Positions 17,797 through 30,446 are shown, numbered from the stretch's first letter. The stretch: DNA of 64,000 bases from Insolitispirillum peregrinum (GCF_900156605.1 NZ_FTOA01000007.1:96079-160078); one strand, 5' to 3'. Translations and numbers: made by a program. Notes: generated from the sequence alone by a model not told the origin.

Positions 17797-18344
17797 GACG
17801 GGGTTCCCCCGCTGGTGGCGGGTCTTGTCTGTTGGGCCTGCCGCCGCCGCACCCACACCTTGCCGGTGCAGGGCTGGAAATAAACCCGCCGCGAGGCGGT
17901 TCCGCCCAGATCCTGCGCGACCGGGGTCAGGCCTTGCCCGTTCAGAAAGCGCAAGGCGCAATCGGCATTGCGTTTGCCGACGCCCTCCAGCACCGGAACC
18001 ATTTCAGCACCGCCAAACACCTTGGCTTCCAGTGTGTCGCGCTGGGCGCCCTGTGCCAGCAGGGTAGACAACAGATGCTCCATGGCGTCTTCACCATAGG
18101 GATGATCGGCATGGGCCGGGAACAGGGGTTGGTCGCCGCCGGGGGAGGGCATCAGGAAATGATTCATCCCGCCAATGCCGCGCGTCCGGTCGCGCAGGCA
18201 GACGGCAACGCAGGAGCCGAGCAGGGTGGCGAGCACCTCGTCCTGTTCGGCCAGCACACAGGCCCCTTGCGGCACCCGCCGGACGGTCCCGCCAAAGGCG
18301 CGGTCATAGTACAACAGCGACAGGCCAGCGGATGACGGCATCAC
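17793..18344 (-). CDS. cheD: Chemoreceptor glutamine deamidase CheD
   Basis: CheD deamidates receptor glutamines and interacts with the adaptation machinery. It has 183 aa. The catalytic dyad is C45 (LLGSCVAVCL) and H62 (GGMNHFLMP), 17 residues apart as in known CheD proteins, with VFGGAEM and the NADCALRFLNGQG block further on. The C-terminal VRRRQAQQTRPATSGGTPS tail is variable. It lies between cheR and cheB, overlapping both by 4 nt. With CheB degenerate, CheD may be the main receptor-modifying hydrolase encoded here (inference). Confidence 0.94.
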   Translation of the reverse strand: MMPSSAGLSLLYYDRAFGGTVRRVPQGACVLAEQDEVLATLLGSCVAVCLRDRTRGIGGMNHFLMPSPGGDQPLFPAHADHPYGEDAMEHLLSTLLAQGAQRDTLEAKVFGGAEMVPVLEGVGKRNADCALRFLNGQGLTPVAQDLGGTASRRVYFQPCTGKVWVRRRQAQQTRPATSGGTPS

Positions 18345-19180
18345 GGCAGCCTCCGGTAAATGGTACGGGCAACCAGCTGGAACCGGTTGGACAGGCCGAA
18401 CAGGTTCTCGGAATGGCCAATATAAAGATAGCCATTCGGGCGCAACAGGTCGGCCATCCGTTCAAACAGCCGGGTCTGGTCGGCCCGGCTGAAATAAATG
18501 GCAACGTTGCGGCAGAAAATGGCGTCAAACGGACCGTGCATCGGCCAGCTGTGCATCAGGTTCAGTGGTTTGAAGGCGATCAGCTGGCGCAGTTTTTCAT
18601 CAACGATAAAATGCCCGTCGCTGTGCGGGTGGAAAAAACGCTGGCGGAAGTCGGGTGGAACCCGCTCCAGCTCATGGGTGCCATAGACCCCGGCGGCGGC
18701 CCGGCCAAGGACATCGGTGTCGATGTCGGTGGCCAGAATGCGGGCATCCCACCCGGCGAGCGAGGGCAGGGCGGCACTGAGAACCATCGCCAGCGTATAG
18801 GGTTCTTCGCCACTGGAACAACCCGCCGACCACAGCCGCAAACGTCGCGGGTTGGTCCGGAGGCCGTGCAGGATATCGGGCAGGGCCTGACGGGCGAAAT
18901 GGTCGAAATGGTGGGGTTCGCGGAAAAAGCGGGTCAGATTGGTGGTGATGGCATTCAGGGCGGCGGTGGTTTCCGGGCCATGGGGGTCTGCGGCCAGCAC
19001 GGCGCAATAGTCCTGAAAGGACACCAGCCCCAGCGCCCGCACGCGCTTTGACAGACGGGCATAGACCATGTCGCGCTTCTTGTCGCTCAGGTCGATCCCG
19101 CTGCTCTGGCGGGCGAGCCGGGCGATGAACGAGAAGTCGCTGTCGGTAAACGGCAGGTTCCAGTCGTCGAGAACGGGCAT
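18341..19180 (-). CDS. cheR: Chemoreceptor methyltransferase CheR
   Basis: CheR uses SAM to methylate receptor glutamates. It has 279 aa. The N-terminal helical domain includes GIDLSDKKRDMVYARLSKR, the FFREPHHF motif is conserved, and the SAM-binding loop is WSAGCSSGEEPYTLAM near residue 120. FDAIFCRNVAIYF follows. The C-terminal domain includes the beta-subdomain region that binds receptor pentapeptides in tethering CheR proteins. It follows the receptor gene in the operon, and that receptor ends in such a pentapeptide. Confidence 0.95.
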   Translation of the reverse strand: MPVLDDWNLPFTDSDFSFIARLARQSSGIDLSDKKRDMVYARLSKRVRALGLVSFQDYCAVLAADPHGPETTAALNAITTNLTRFFREPHHFDHFARQALPDILHGLRTNPRRLRLWSAGCSSGEEPYTLAMVLSAALPSLAGWDARILATDIDTDVLGRAAAGVYGTHELERVPPDFRQRFFHPHSDGHFIVDEKLRQLIAFKPLNLMHSWPMHGPFDAIFCRNVAIYFSRADQTRLFERMADLLRPNGYLYIGHSENLFGLSNRFQLVARTIYRRLP

Positions 19181-19257
19181 GGGCTTCCTGAAAGACTACA
19201 GGGGCAGCAGCAAAGCTGTCAGGGAAAGCGTGTTCCAGAGCTGTGTGGCCGCCGCGT

Positions 19258-19297
19258 TGGAGCGAAAACCGGCGTCCACCTTTCGCGCACCTCTTAG
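19258..19297. repeat. Degenerate arm of repeat family R1
   Basis: GAGCGAAAACCGGC..CCACCTTTCGCGCAC matches the second arm of R1 (33455-33495) with several changes. It lies between the receptor and cheR and overlaps the last codon of the receptor gene. Confidence 0.5.
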
Positions 19298-22092
19298 AAC
19301 TCCGACCAGTCGGCATCCTGCTCAAAGCCCGGATGGTGCGGCGCAGACGGGCGGGGGGCAGGCGGACGCTGGCGGGTAACGGCCACCGGTCGGGACAGGC
19401 CGGGGGCCGACATCATCGGGCGCGCCGGGGCGGTTGCCTGCGGGCGGTTCAGGCCGGGACGCGGGCGATGGGACAGGTGATGGACATCTTCGACATCGGC
19501 ATCCTGCCAGCCAGAGGTGCCCTGCCAGCCATAGCTGTAACCATGGGACGGGGTATGATGATCATCGACCCGGAAATAGGATACCAGATCGACCAGCGCC
19601 TCGGCCTGCACCGACAGCGAATGAGCGGCAGCAGTGGTTTCTTCGACCAGCGCGGCGTTTTGCTGGGTCATTTCATCCATCTGGGTGACGGCGGCATTCA
19701 CTTCGTCCAGCCCGGAAGACTGTTCCCGGCTGGCCGAGGCGATTTCACCGATGATCGCCGCCACCGAGGTGATCGACTCCACGATCCCCTCCAAAGCCCT
19801 GCCAACTTCGCCCACCATCTTGACGCCGTCTTGGACCTGTACGTTGGACCGCTGGATCAGCTCCTTGATTTCCTTTGACGAGCGGCTGGTGCGCTGGGCC
19901 AGTTGGCGGACTTCGGCGGCCACCACCGCAAAGCCGCGCCCGGCATCGCCTGCCCGCGCCGCTTCGACGGCGGCATTCAGGGCCAGCAGGTTGGTCTGGA
20001 AGGCGATCTCCTCGATCACGGTGGTGATTTCGGAAATCTTGCCCGAGCTTTCCTCGATCCGGCCCATGGCGGTGACCGCGGGGCCAACGATCCGGCCACC
20101 CTTTTCCGCCGCAAGGCGGGCTTCGCTGGCCAGTTCGTCGGCCTGCTGGGCGCTGTGGGCATTCTGGCGGACGGTGACCGCCAGTTCTTCCATCGCGGCG
20201 GCGGTTTCTTCGAGGTTGGCGGCCTGCTGTTCGGTGCGGGTGGCGAGGTCTTCGCTGCCCTGGGCAATCTCCGCTGAGGCATTGTGGACCGCATGGGCGG
20301 ATTCGGCGATCTTGCGCACGATATCGGCCAGACGGTCGGCCATCTGGTTGGTGTTGTCGGCCAGAGCCTGGAAGGCGCCCTCGTAGGGGCGGTCAATCCG
20401 GCGCATCAGGTCGCCTTGCGCCAGCACGCCATTGACCTCGACCAGCTCACCCAAACTTTCGCTGACCGTATCGACAAAGTTGTTCATCCGTTCGGCCAGA
20501 CTGCGCAGGAAACCGCGCTGGCTGTCGACGTCCAGCCGTTGCGAAAAATCACCCGAAATCCCGCAGTCAACCAGACGGGCAATGTCGCGTTCCATCCGCA
20601 GGCGTTCGCTGAGGTCGATCCACTCGCAGACCATCCCCAGATGTTCGCCCCGCTCGGTGGTCACCGTATTGACCCGCACGTCAAACGATCGGCTGCCCAG
20701 ATCAATCTGGCCGCGCTGTGCCCCTTGCGGGCAATTGCTCAGCATGTCGTGAAAGGCCGGTTTGGGGAACACCTGCCGGATCGGCGTGCCGAGGGCATCG
20801 GTCAGGCTGAAGCCCTTGATGTCACTGCTGATGGCGGCGCTGTGGCTGTGGAAATGCTGGCGGGCGGCATTGTTCATGTCGGTCAGGGTGCCATCGGAAG
20901 ACACCACCAGTACCGGCGTGCCGACGCAGTCCAGCGCCGCTTTCATGCGGTGGGTGCGTACGGCATTTTCGCGGAACACGTCCAGCGCCTTGGCCATCTG
21001 GCCGACCTCGTCCTGCCGACCGCGTGCGGGGACCGAAATCCCGGTCTCGCCGTCAGCCAGCCGGGCCATCAGCCGTTGCAGTTCGGACAGCGGGCGGCTG
21101 ATGCCGCGGGCAATCATCGCCGCCAGCACACCGGCCAGACACAGCGCCAGAATACTGGCGCTCAGGCTGGCCCAGAGCTCGGTGCGCAGGCTGCTGATAC
21201 GGGCCTCCAGCAGAACGGTCAAGGAGGACAGGCCGTCTTTCCACAGCTGGATCACCGCCGACTGCATCACCGTATGCGAGCTGATGATGTCACTGCGGTC
21301 AAAGTCCAGTCCGCCCTGTACCATGCGGGCAGTCAGTTCCAGCGTGCGGATATAGGCGTTGATGCTGTCAGCAGCCTTGAGGAACGACGGACGCAGCGAG
21401 GCCGCCAACTGGCCGCCGTCGTTGTTTTCCACCGCGATAGCGATCGCGCCCTCCATCGACTCGACGGTCGAGCGTGCCCGCGCCAGCAAATCCATGAACC
21501 GCTGCTGGTCGATCGGGGTGGCCGCCCGCATGGTCCACAGCACGGCGGTGGCCTTTTCCAGATTGGTGATCAGGGTCGGCATGCGCAGGACCACCAGATC
21601 CATCACGTAATAGCTGTCAAGATCAGGATCGAGAATCAGGTTGGAATGGTCCCCGACGCGGGAAACCAGATCCCGCAGGGCTTTCAGCGCCGCCAGATGT
21701 GATTCGGCCCCGAACTGCGCCCCTTGTTGTCCCGACGCCATGTAGGCCGACAGGCCCTGACGGGCGGTGGCGGCCTGAGCGCTGCTCAGCATGGTGGCCC
21801 CGAAACGCTGCTCGCTGCTGTCGATCAGGCTGTCGGCCTTTTTCAAGGCGGCGCTGATGGTTGGGCCCAGGTTGTCGCCATCGGCATTCAATGCTTCCCA
21901 ATGTCCCCGGGTCAGGGGGTCAATGGCATCGGTGATCGAATCGATATAGACTGTGCCGTCTATTTCCTTGCGGGCGAAATTGATCGCCTTGCCGCTGTGG
22001 TCCAGTAACAGCCATGCCAACAGGATCACCGGGATCAGGAAGACCGCACACAACAGGGCAAGCTTGCGGGCAATCGGCACGTTGTTGAGCAT
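19294..22092 (-). CDS. Methyl-accepting chemotaxis protein with PAS-like domain
   Basis: This 932-aa receptor is the first gene of the che operon. TM1 lies near residues 9-28, a long helical periplasmic domain follows, and TM2 is near 305-325. HAMP is next ([19 protein letters not shown]). A PAS-like segment (about 375-490) and a second HAMP-like region come before the signalling domain. That domain carries the hairpin tip around [21 protein letters not shown] (given as adjoining motifs) and [16 protein letters not shown]. The last five residues are DWSEF, a match to the xWxxF pentapeptide that tethers CheR and CheB. The ligand is not predictable from the sequence. Confidence 0.93.
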   Translation of the reverse strand: MLNNVPIARKLALLCAVFLIPVILLAWLLLDHSGKAINFARKEIDGTVYIDSITDAIDPLTRGHWEALNADGDNLGPTISAALKKADSLIDSSEQRFGATMLSSAQAATARQGLSAYMASGQQGAQFGAESHLAALKALRDLVSRVGDHSNLILDPDLDSYYVMDLVVLRMPTLITNLEKATAVLWTMRAATPIDQQRFMDLLARARSTVESMEGAIAIAVENNDGGQLAASLRPSFLKAADSINAYIRTLELTARMVQGGLDFDRSDIISSHTVMQSAVIQLWKDGLSSLTVLLEARISSLRTELWASLSASILALCLAGVLAAMIARGISRPLSELQRLMARLADGETGISVPARGRQDEVGQMAKALDVFRENAVRTHRMKAALDCVGTPVLVVSSDGTLTDMNNAARQHFHSHSAAISSDIKGFSLTDALGTPIRQVFPKPAFHDMLSNCPQGAQRGQIDLGSRSFDVRVNTVTTERGEHLGMVCEWIDLSERLRMERDIARLVDCGISGDFSQRLDVDSQRGFLRSLAERMNNFVDTVSESLGELVEVNGVLAQGDLMRRIDRPYEGAFQALADNTNQMADRLADIVRKIAESAHAVHNASAEIAQGSEDLATRTEQQAANLEETAAAMEELAVTVRQNAHSAQQADELASEARLAAEKGGRIVGPAVTAMGRIEESSGKISEITTVIEEIAFQTNLLALNAAVEAARAGDAGRGFAVVAAEVRQLAQRTSRSSKEIKELIQRSNVQVQDGVKMVGEVGRALEGIVESITSVAAIIGEIASASREQSSGLDEVNAAVTQMDEMTQQNAALVEETTAAAHSLSVQAEALVDLVSYFRVDDHHTPSHGYSYGWQGTSGWQDADVEDVHHLSHRPRPGLNRPQATAPARPMMSAPGLSRPVAVTRQRPPAPRPSAPHHPGFEQDADWSEF

Positions 22093-22338
22093 CAGGGCCT
22101 CGTGGAGTCGACAGCAGCGGGACGGTGATAGGGAAAAAAGACCATGCAGCCAGGGAGTATAAGTGCTCGCAAGGTTTGAACACAGTTTAATCCGCCATGA
22201 AAATATGCTTTATCAGAAAGAGGAGCGCATTTTTTGGCTCGTAAGCCAAGATTCTGCGGGTGATCTTCAAGTATTTGTTACCCTTGGTTGTTTTTGCTGG
22301 TTTCAGGTAGCCAGATCGCAGGAAAGGTGGGTTCGGAT

Positions 22339-24690
<2,352 letters not shown>

Positions 24691-24762
24691 GCTGCCGGGG
24701 GACGATGCCCCCGGCAAGGTGTGGAGCAGCACTCCACGATCCTGTTCCCCTCGTTGTCGATC
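24691..24762. terminator. Tandem hairpins between convergent genes (R2 fragment)
   Basis: TGCCGGGGG-N6-CCCCCGGCA is followed by GTGGAG-N5-CTCCAC and GATCCTGTTCCCC. The second hairpin and its flank are a reverse-oriented fragment of repeat family R2. The position between the convergent kinase and oxidase genes suits a bidirectional terminator. Confidence 0.6.
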
Positions 24763-26178
24763 TCAGATGATCTTGCCGGGATTGAACAGGTTTTGCGGGT
24801 CCAGCGCGGCCTTGACCGCCCGCATCACGTCCATCGCGTCGCCCAGTTCGTGGGTCAGATAGTCGCGCTTGCCGTGGCCGATGCCATGTTCGCCGGTGCA
24901 GGTACCGTCCATCTCGATCGCCCGCATCACCAGCCGCGAGTTCAGGCGCTTGGCTTCGGCGATGTCCTGCGGGCTGTCGGGATCGACCAGAAACAGCACA
25001 TGGAAATTGCCGTCGCCGACGTGGCCGACCATGGTGCTTTTCAGGAAGCTCTGTTGCAGGTCGTGCTTGGTTTCGATGACGCAATCGGCCAGTCGGGAAA
25101 TCGGCACGCAGGTATCGGACGAAATGCCCTTGCTGCCAGGCTTCAGCGCCAGCGCGGCGTAAAAGGCGTTATGGCGGGCGTGCCACAGCTTGTCGCGCTC
25201 ATCGGCGTTGGCGGTCCACTGGAAATCGACCCCGCCATGGGCGGCAGCCAGCTCCTTGACCGTTTCGGCCTGTGCGGCAATGGCCTCGTCGCTGCCGTGG
25301 AATTCAAAGAACAGGGTCGGGGTCACCGCATAGGACAGCTTTGAAAAGCGGTTGACCGCATCCATCTGGTTTTCATCAAGGAATTCGACGCGGGCCACCG
25401 GGATGCCCAGTTGAATGGTGTCGATCACCGTATTGACCGCCGCGCCAACATCGGGGAACGGGCAGACGGCGGCGACCACCGCTTCGGGGATGCCATACAG
25501 GCGGACGGTGACTTCGGTGATGATCCCCAGCGTGCCTTCCGAACCGACAAACAGCCGGGTCAGATCATAGCCCGCCGCCGATTTGCGGGCACGGCGGGCG
25601 GTGCGGATCACCCGGCCATCGGCCAGCACCACGGTCAGCGACAGGACGTTTTCGCGCATGGTACCATAGCGCACGGCGTTGGTGCCGCTGGCGCGGGTCG
25701 AGGCCATGCCGCCCAGCGAGGCATCGGCTCCGGGATCAATCGGGAAGAACAGGCCGGTATCGCGCAGGTATTCGTTCAGTTGCTTGCGGGTGACGCCTGC
25801 CTGCACCGTCACATCCATGTCGGCAGGCCGCACCGACAGGATGGCGTTCATGCCCGACACGTCAACGCACACCCCGCCATGCAGGGCGGCAATGTGACCT
25901 TCCAGCGAGGTGCCGGTGCCAAAGGGGATAATCGGCACCCCATGGCGGGAGCAGGTGTTGACGATCGCCACCACCTCGTCGGTGGTCAGGGCAAAGGCCA
26001 CCGCATCGGGGGCCGCGGGGGTGTGATAGCTCTCGTCACGGCCATGCTGATCCCGGATCACCTGAGCGGTGCTCAGGCGATCGCCCAGCAGCGAACGCAG
26101 ATCGTCGAGGCAGGCGGCCAGAGCATCAGCCGACGGCGACGGGGCAGGGGCAACAGAGGCAAACAACGGAGCAGTCAT
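24763..26178 (-). CDS. FAD-linked oxidase, D-lactate dehydrogenase/GlcD family
   Basis: This flavoprotein of the vanillyl-alcohol-oxidase fold oxidises a 2-hydroxy acid such as D-lactate or glycolate and passes electrons to the respiratory chain. It has 471 aa. The FAD-binding stretch VPIIPFGTGTSLEGH (near residue 85), the SLGGMASTRASGTNAVRYGTMRENVLSL block (consecutive parts) and FVGSEGTLGIITEVTV are clear. The C-terminal cap ends CTGEHGIGHGKRDYL, typical of D-lactate dehydrogenase (cytochrome). ATG 26178 follows the deacylase stop by 2 bp, so it is cotranscribed. The substrate is not certain. Confidence 0.88.
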   Translation of the reverse strand: MTAPLFASVAPAPSPSADALAACLDDLRSLLGDRLSTAQVIRDQHGRDESYHTPAAPDAVAFALTTDEVVAIVNTCSRHGVPIIPFGTGTSLEGHIAALHGGVCVDVSGMNAILSVRPADMDVTVQAGVTRKQLNEYLRDTGLFFPIDPGADASLGGMASTRASGTNAVRYGTMRENVLSLTVVLADGRVIRTARRARKSAAGYDLTRLFVGSEGTLGIITEVTVRLYGIPEAVVAAVCPFPDVGAAVNTVIDTIQLGIPVARVEFLDENQMDAVNRFSKLSYAVTPTLFFEFHGSDEAIAAQAETVKELAAAHGGVDFQWTANADERDKLWHARHNAFYAALALKPGSKGISSDTCVPISRLADCVIETKHDLQQSFLKSTMVGHVGDGNFHVLFLVDPDSPQDIAEAKRLNSRLVMRAIEMDGTCTGEHGIGHGKRDYLTHELGDAMDVMRAVKAALDPQNLFNPGKII

Positions 26179-26180
26179 AA

Positions 26181-26684
26181 TCAGGTCAGGTCCACTTCGT
26201 GACAGGGATGTCCACAGGCGGCGACAAAGCGGCGCAGGTCGTGGTTGGAAATGGTGGTGGTGGCGGTGTTTTCCAGCGGGTGATAGTTCAGCACCGGCTG
26301 CTGCATCATCCACTGGTCGAGCACCACCGTCAGCGAGGGGGTGGCACGGTCGTTGAACAGTGCGAACGGCGTCACCGAGCCGGGTTCCACCGCCAGCACC
26401 CGCCGCAGCCGGTCCGCCGAGCCGAACGACAGCCGTTTCGATCCGATGCGGTCGGGCAGTGTTTTCAGGTCAATGGTGCGGTCGGTCGGGCAGACCACCA
26501 GCCACATCGCCTTTTTGGCATCGCACAGGAACAGGTTCTTGCAATGCACGCCGGGAATGTCGGCCCAGTGTTCGGCCCCATCTTCGACGGTGAAAATCGG
26601 CGGATGGTCGATGGTGCTGGTGGTGATGCCCAACTGCTCAAGAAAGGCAAACAGGGCCTGCCGGGCAGAAGACCGGTCCGTCAT
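26181..26684 (-). CDS. YbaK/ProX-type aminoacyl-tRNA deacylase
   Basis: This 167-aa stand-alone editing-domain protein clears mischarged tRNA-Pro (probably Ala-tRNA-Pro, as in PrdX/ProXp-ala). HPPIFTVEDGAEHWADIPG near residue 27 and CKNLFLCDAKKAMWLVVCPTDRTIDLK (consecutive parts) hold the family lysine. GSVTPFALFND near residue 105 is diagnostic of the PrdX subgroup. The ATG overlaps the stop of the DUF4197 gene by 4 nt, and the oxidase gene follows at once. Confidence 0.9.
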   Translation of the reverse strand: MTDRSSARQALFAFLEQLGITTSTIDHPPIFTVEDGAEHWADIPGVHCKNLFLCDAKKAMWLVVCPTDRTIDLKTLPDRIGSKRLSFGSADRLRRVLAVEPGSVTPFALFNDRATPSLTVVLDQWMMQQPVLNYHPLENTATTTISNHDLRRFVAACGHPCHEVDLT

Positions 26685-27457
26685 TTGAACAGCGCCTTGA
26701 TGGCATCGGTGGTGCGGGCCGCCGGGTTGGCGCGGATGTCGGCTTCCTGTTTGGCGAGATAGTAAAAGATGCCGTCCAGCGCCTTGTTGGCGACATAGTC
26801 GTTGAGATCAAGGTTCAGCGACGAGGCCATCGGCAAGGATTTGGCCTGCGCGGTCAGGGCATTATAGCTTTGTACCGCGCCCACATCGGCCAGACTGCTG
26901 TCGATCACCGGCTTCAGCGCGCTGAGCAATTCCGGGGTGGTGGTGCGCTTGAAATACTGGGTGGCCGAGTCCGACGGGCCGCTGAGAACGCCGCGCGCAT
27001 CGTCGATGGTCATCTTGCTGACCGCGTTGCCAAAAATCGAGGCGGCCTTGGGGGCGGCGGTTTCGGCGGCCTTGTTGAGCCGCTGTTCCAGATCATCGGC
27101 CAGCCCCGAGGCCCCGACCATCGCCAGCCCTGATTTCACCTTCGCCAGCGGGCCGGGCAGGGGGATATGCACCGCCGCGTCATTCAGAAAGCCACCCGGC
27201 TTGCCGACGGTGGCGACCGCCTTTTCGGTCCCCACCCGCAGGGCGTCCTTCAGGCCGGTGGCAATCTGGCTGTCCGACAGGCTGGCCCCCAGCGTTGACG
27301 AGGATGAGGAGGACGATGATGAACTGGTGGAGCTGGTTCCGGCAATGGTCCCCAGCGCCTTTTTGCTCAGGGCATTCAGAGTGTCGTTGGCCATCACGGG
27401 CGTTGCGGCAGCACCGCACAGCAGGGCAAGGGCCGGAATCAGCAGACGGTGTTTCAT
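26681..27457 (-). CDS. DUF4197 secreted protein
   Basis: This 258-aa protein has a signal peptide (MKHRLLIPALALLCGAAATPVMA, cleavage after AMA-type VMA). A 14-residue serine/threonine-rich run follows (TSSTSSSSSSSSSS, residues about 42-55). The remainder fits DUF4197: VGTEKAVATVGKPGGFLND, IPLPGPLAKV, and YFKRTTTPELLSALKPVI. Family members are periplasmic or envelope proteins of unknown function. The serine run is written with varied codons at about 27295-27340, so it is not a simple trinucleotide expansion. It leads a three-gene operon with the deacylase and the oxidase. Confidence 0.85.
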   Translation of the reverse strand: MKHRLLIPALALLCGAAATPVMANDTLNALSKKALGTIAGTSSTSSSSSSSSSSTLGASLSDSQIATGLKDALRVGTEKAVATVGKPGGFLNDAAVHIPLPGPLAKVKSGLAMVGASGLADDLEQRLNKAAETAAPKAASIFGNAVSKMTIDDARGVLSGPSDSATQYFKRTTTPELLSALKPVIDSSLADVGAVQSYNALTAQAKSLPMASSLNLDLNDYVANKALDGIFYYLAKQEADIRANPAARTTDAIKALFK

Positions 27458-27575
27458 TGGTGTGCTCCCCCGAGAAAGTGCGCGCATAACGCTCTGGATC
27501 GTGGCGGCACGGTAGCAGGAGGCGAGGGGGTTTGTCGCCTCCCTTATCCGAGGATCCGGCAGGGGAGCATCCTGC

Positions 27576-28805
27576 TTACCACTGCGACAGGTCGGCAATC
27601 CCGTTCTGCCGGAAACAGGCCTGCATGGCGGCAAAGCTGGGGTCGCTGCGCCAGTCGCTGCGGCATTGGACCTTGCGGTGGGCGATGACTTCGGCGCGGC
27701 AATCCCGGGCGGCTTTCGGTACTTTCGATGTGCCGGTAAACGCACCGTTTTCGTTGCTGCACGGCAGGGTCATGCTTTCCAGCGCCGGAACCCGGCCTGT
27801 GGTGCTGGTGACGGCGGTGCTGGAGGGCAAAGCCTTGTCGGCAGCAATGGAGCGGCCAAGGGCGGCAAAATCCTGTGCCGTCGAGGCCCCCACCGCAGCC
27901 CCCAGTCCGTTGGCCATGTAGTCCTGTGCCATCAATGCCATGGCGGCATCCGGCGAGGTCTGGCCGGTCATCACGCCAACCACCTGCGTCAGGTTGGTGG
28001 CATTCAGACCGCCCATCGCCCCGGACATCTGACCCATCGACGAAGCGAGCAGACCGCCGGCGGCGGTTTGCAACAGGGCACCGAACAGGTCGGTTCCGGC
28101 GCTGCTTTGGGCCTGTGCCTGCGCTTGCGCTTGCGCAACGGCGGCGTCCTGTGCCTGGGCTGACGATACGGCGGCCTGATACTGCGCCCGAATCCCGGCA
28201 ATCTTTTGCGGATCGGCCGGGGCGAGGATCAGGTCGTGCTTGGGGCGGACAGCCTCGGAGGCAAAAATGCCATAGTCACGGGCACCGGTCCGGCTGTTGG
28301 TGCGGGTGCCGGAGAACATGTAAATCCCGACCTGTGCCGCCAGTGCATCCGTTCCCCGCTGTGTGGTGGGGGGCAGGCTGACGTATTCAAATTGACCTTC
28401 GTAGACCAGCCCGTCGCTGCCTTCCAGTCGGCCTTCCTTAAAGCTGTTGATGGCGAGACGGGTAAAGGGATTGACCGCTTTGGTCATGGTTCCAGCGTAA
28501 AACTGGGTTGGGGTGCGCCACTGTTCTGCGTAGCTCCAGTCCCGGTTGGCATCGGTGCGGAACTGATAGGTGACACCGGGGTGGGCCGGGTCTTGAACCT
28601 CATAGCTGGCACTGGGGGCAAACAGGCCGTTGCTGAACGGACCGCGATAGGTGTTGTTGTCGTAGGTGCTGAGGAAAACGCCGATGCCGTTGTCGCAATT
28701 GCCCTCAATGCAGGTTCCATTGCCAGGCATGGCCGAGACGGTGGCGGGGGCCAGCATCGTTGATGCCAGCAACAGGACGGTCAGGGAGGCAGAGTGGCAA
28801 CGCAT
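27576..28805 (-). CDS. Secreted protein of unknown function with MORN-like motifs
   Basis: I do not recognise the family. From ATG 28805 it has 409 aa with a signal peptide (MRCHSASLTVLLLASTMLAPATVSA). The N-terminal half has motifs that recall MORN repeats (NNTYRGPFSNG, GLVYEGQFEY), which often occur in envelope proteins. A low-complexity AQAQAQAQAQ run near residue 225 is followed by a glycine/methionine-rich amphipathic stretch (AAGGLLASSMGQMSGAMGG). Six cysteines, two in CIEGNC and four in the last quarter, suggest disulfides. It stands alone between the DUF4197 operon and the ABC transporter. A function cannot be assigned. Confidence 0.75.
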   Translation of the reverse strand: MRCHSASLTVLLLASTMLAPATVSAMPGNGTCIEGNCDNGIGVFLSTYDNNTYRGPFSNGLFAPSASYEVQDPAHPGVTYQFRTDANRDWSYAEQWRTPTQFYAGTMTKAVNPFTRLAINSFKEGRLEGSDGLVYEGQFEYVSLPPTTQRGTDALAAQVGIYMFSGTRTNSRTGARDYGIFASEAVRPKHDLILAPADPQKIAGIRAQYQAAVSSAQAQDAAVAQAQAQAQAQSSAGTDLFGALLQTAAGGLLASSMGQMSGAMGGLNATNLTQVVGVMTGQTSPDAAMALMAQDYMANGLGAAVGASTAQDFAALGRSIAADKALPSSTAVTSTTGRVPALESMTLPCSNENGAFTGTSKVPKAARDCRAEVIAHRKVQCRSDWRSDPSFAAMQACFRQNGIADLSQW

Positions 28806-28879
28806 CGGTGAACCCCGGGGATGGCAAACGAAGGCCGCCAGCATAACCGGAATACTCTAACGCCAAAAGGGGAGGTGCG

Positions 28880-29647
28880 TTACTCGTGGCTGAGAATTTG
28901 ACACAGGAACTGCCGGGTCCGCTCGTTGCGCGGGGCGGTGAAGAACTCTTCCGGCGGAGCCTCTTCGACAATCTCGCCCTTGTCCATGAACACCACCTGA
29001 TCGGCCACCTTGCGGGCAAAGCCCATTTCGTGGGTAACGCAGATCATGGTCATGCCCTCGGCGGCCAGCTCGGTCATCACGTCCAGCACTTCCTTGACCA
29101 TTTCCGGGTCAAGGGCCGAGGTCGGTTCGTCGAACAGCATCACCTTTGGCTTCATGCACAGGGCGCGGGCGATGGCGGCGCGCTGTTGCTGGCCGCCGGA
29201 CAGTTGCGGCGGGTACTTGTGGGCCTGATCGGGGATATGGACGCGCTCCAGCAGCGACAGGGCGAGGGCTTCGGCGTCTTTTTTGCCCATCTTGCGCGCC
29301 CACGTCGGGGCAAGGGTGCAGTTTTCCAGAATGGTCAGGTGCGGGAACAGGTTGAACTGCTGAAACACCATCCCGACATCGCGGCGGATCAATTCCAGAT
29401 CGCGGGCGTGGTCGCTGACTTCGATGCCTTCGACCAGCACCCGGCCCTGATCGTGGCTGACCAGTCGGTTGATGCAGCGGATCAGCGTCGATTTCCCCGA
29501 CCCCGACGGCCCGCACAGCACCACCTTGTCCCCCTGCCGCACCGACAGCGACACATTGCGCAGGACGTGATGGGAGCCAAAGTGTTTATGGACGCCTTCG
29601 AGGCGGAGCATTTCGGGCTTGTCGGCGGCAAGGGGCGCAGTGCTCAT
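28880..29647 (-). CDS. Polar amino acid ABC transporter, ATP-binding protein (GlnQ-like)
   Basis: This 255-aa ATPase subunit belongs to a polar-amino-acid importer. Walker A is GPSGSGKST (near residue 52), the Q-loop is [10 protein letters not shown], the signature is [15 protein letters not shown], Walker B is [14 protein letters not shown] and the switch histidine is in [15 protein letters not shown] 29647 is chosen because the longer reading has no homology upstream. It is last in the order binding protein, permease, ATPase. Confidence 0.92.
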   Translation of the reverse strand: MSTAPLAADKPEMLRLEGVHKHFGSHHVLRNVSLSVRQGDKVVLCGPSGSGKSTLIRCINRLVSHDQGRVLVEGIEVSDHARDLELIRRDVGMVFQQFNLFPHLTILENCTLAPTWARKMGKKDAEALALSLLERVHIPDQAHKYPPQLSGGQQQRAAIARALCMKPKVMLFDEPTSALDPEMVKEVLDVMTELAAEGMTMICVTHEMGFARKVADQVVFMDKGEIVEEAPPEEFFTAPRNERTRQFLCQILSHE

Positions 29648-29684
29648 GGTCGGGGCAGAGTCCTGAAGGGGCAAAATAAAGATT

Positions 29685-30446
29685 TCAATGTCGGCCCTGC
29701 GGAAAGCGGGCTTCGATACGGGCCTGAATGGCTTCAAAGACGATCGACAGCAGCCAGTACAGGACCGCCGCCGTCAGCAGCATTTCCATGTAGCGGTAGC
29801 TGGAGCGGCCATAGCTCTGGGCGAGGAACATGATTTCCCACAGGCCGACCATCGACACCAGCGACGAGTCCTTCAGCATCGAAATGAACTGTGCCCCCAG
29901 CGGCGGCACGATCAGCTTCAGGGCCTGCGGCAGGATCACCTTGTACATCACCAGCCAGCGCGGCAGCCCCAGCGCGGCGGCGGCTTCGCGCTGGCCGTTG
30001 GGGACTGCCTGAATCCCGGCGCGGAAAATTTCACTGATATAGGCGCCATAGCACAGCGACAGGGCGATGATGCCGGCTGGAACCGCCCCCGGCACCGGTC
30101 CCAACTGCGGCAGGCCGAGGTAAATCAGCATCAACTGCACCAGCAGCGGCGTGCCGCGAAAGAACGAGGTGTAAAAGGTGGCCAGACCATAGGCCAGCGG
30201 GTTGCCCGACAACCGCCCCAGTGCCGCCAGAAAGCCCAGAATGGTCGAAAACACCATCGCGGCCAGACACAGGAACAGGGTCAGCGGCAAGCCCTGTATG
30301 AAGCCATTGGGGGTCAGATGCAGGCCGAGCAGGAACGGCAGTTTTTCTGCAATCAGCGACAGTTTCAGGTCAAAGCTGGCCACAAAGGCAGCAAAACACG
30401 CCGCCAGCAGCATCCAGACCAGAAAGACTTTACCTTTGAAAGACAC
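29685..30446 (-). CDS. Polar amino acid ABC transporter, permease
   Basis: This 253-aa inner-membrane subunit of the His/Glu/Gln family has about five transmembrane segments, beginning with [19 protein letters not shown]. The [16 protein letters not shown] motif and the [24 protein letters not shown] coupling helix (EAA loop) are typical. The likely start is GTG 30446, with AGAGG 8 nt upstream. The next in-frame ATG upstream is far off and lacks a ribosome site. It has a single permease gene, so the transporter would use a homodimer. Confidence 0.9.
   Translation of the reverse strand: MSFKGKVFLVWMLLAACFAAFVASFDLKLSLIAEKLPFLLGLHLTPNGFIQGLPLTLFLCLAAMVFSTILGFLAALGRLSGNPLAYGLATFYTSFFRGTPLLVQLMLIYLGLPQLGPVPGAVPAGIIALSLCYGAYISEIFRAGIQAVPNGQREAAAALGLPRWLVMYKVILPQALKLIVPPLGAQFISMLKDSSLVSMVGLWEIMFLAQSYGRSSYRYMEMLLTAAVLYWLLSIVFEAIQARIEARFPQGRH

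Noticed and set aside
22250..22300. A possible c-di-GMP riboswitch in the leader of the hybrid kinase
   Set aside because: A GGTGA and complementary short stems are present, but the conserved core of the known aptamer classes cannot be laid out.
27295..27340. Serine run in the DUF4197 protein as a phase-variable microsatellite
   Set aside because: The run is encoded by mixed codons and not a uniform repeat unit, so slippage is unlikely.
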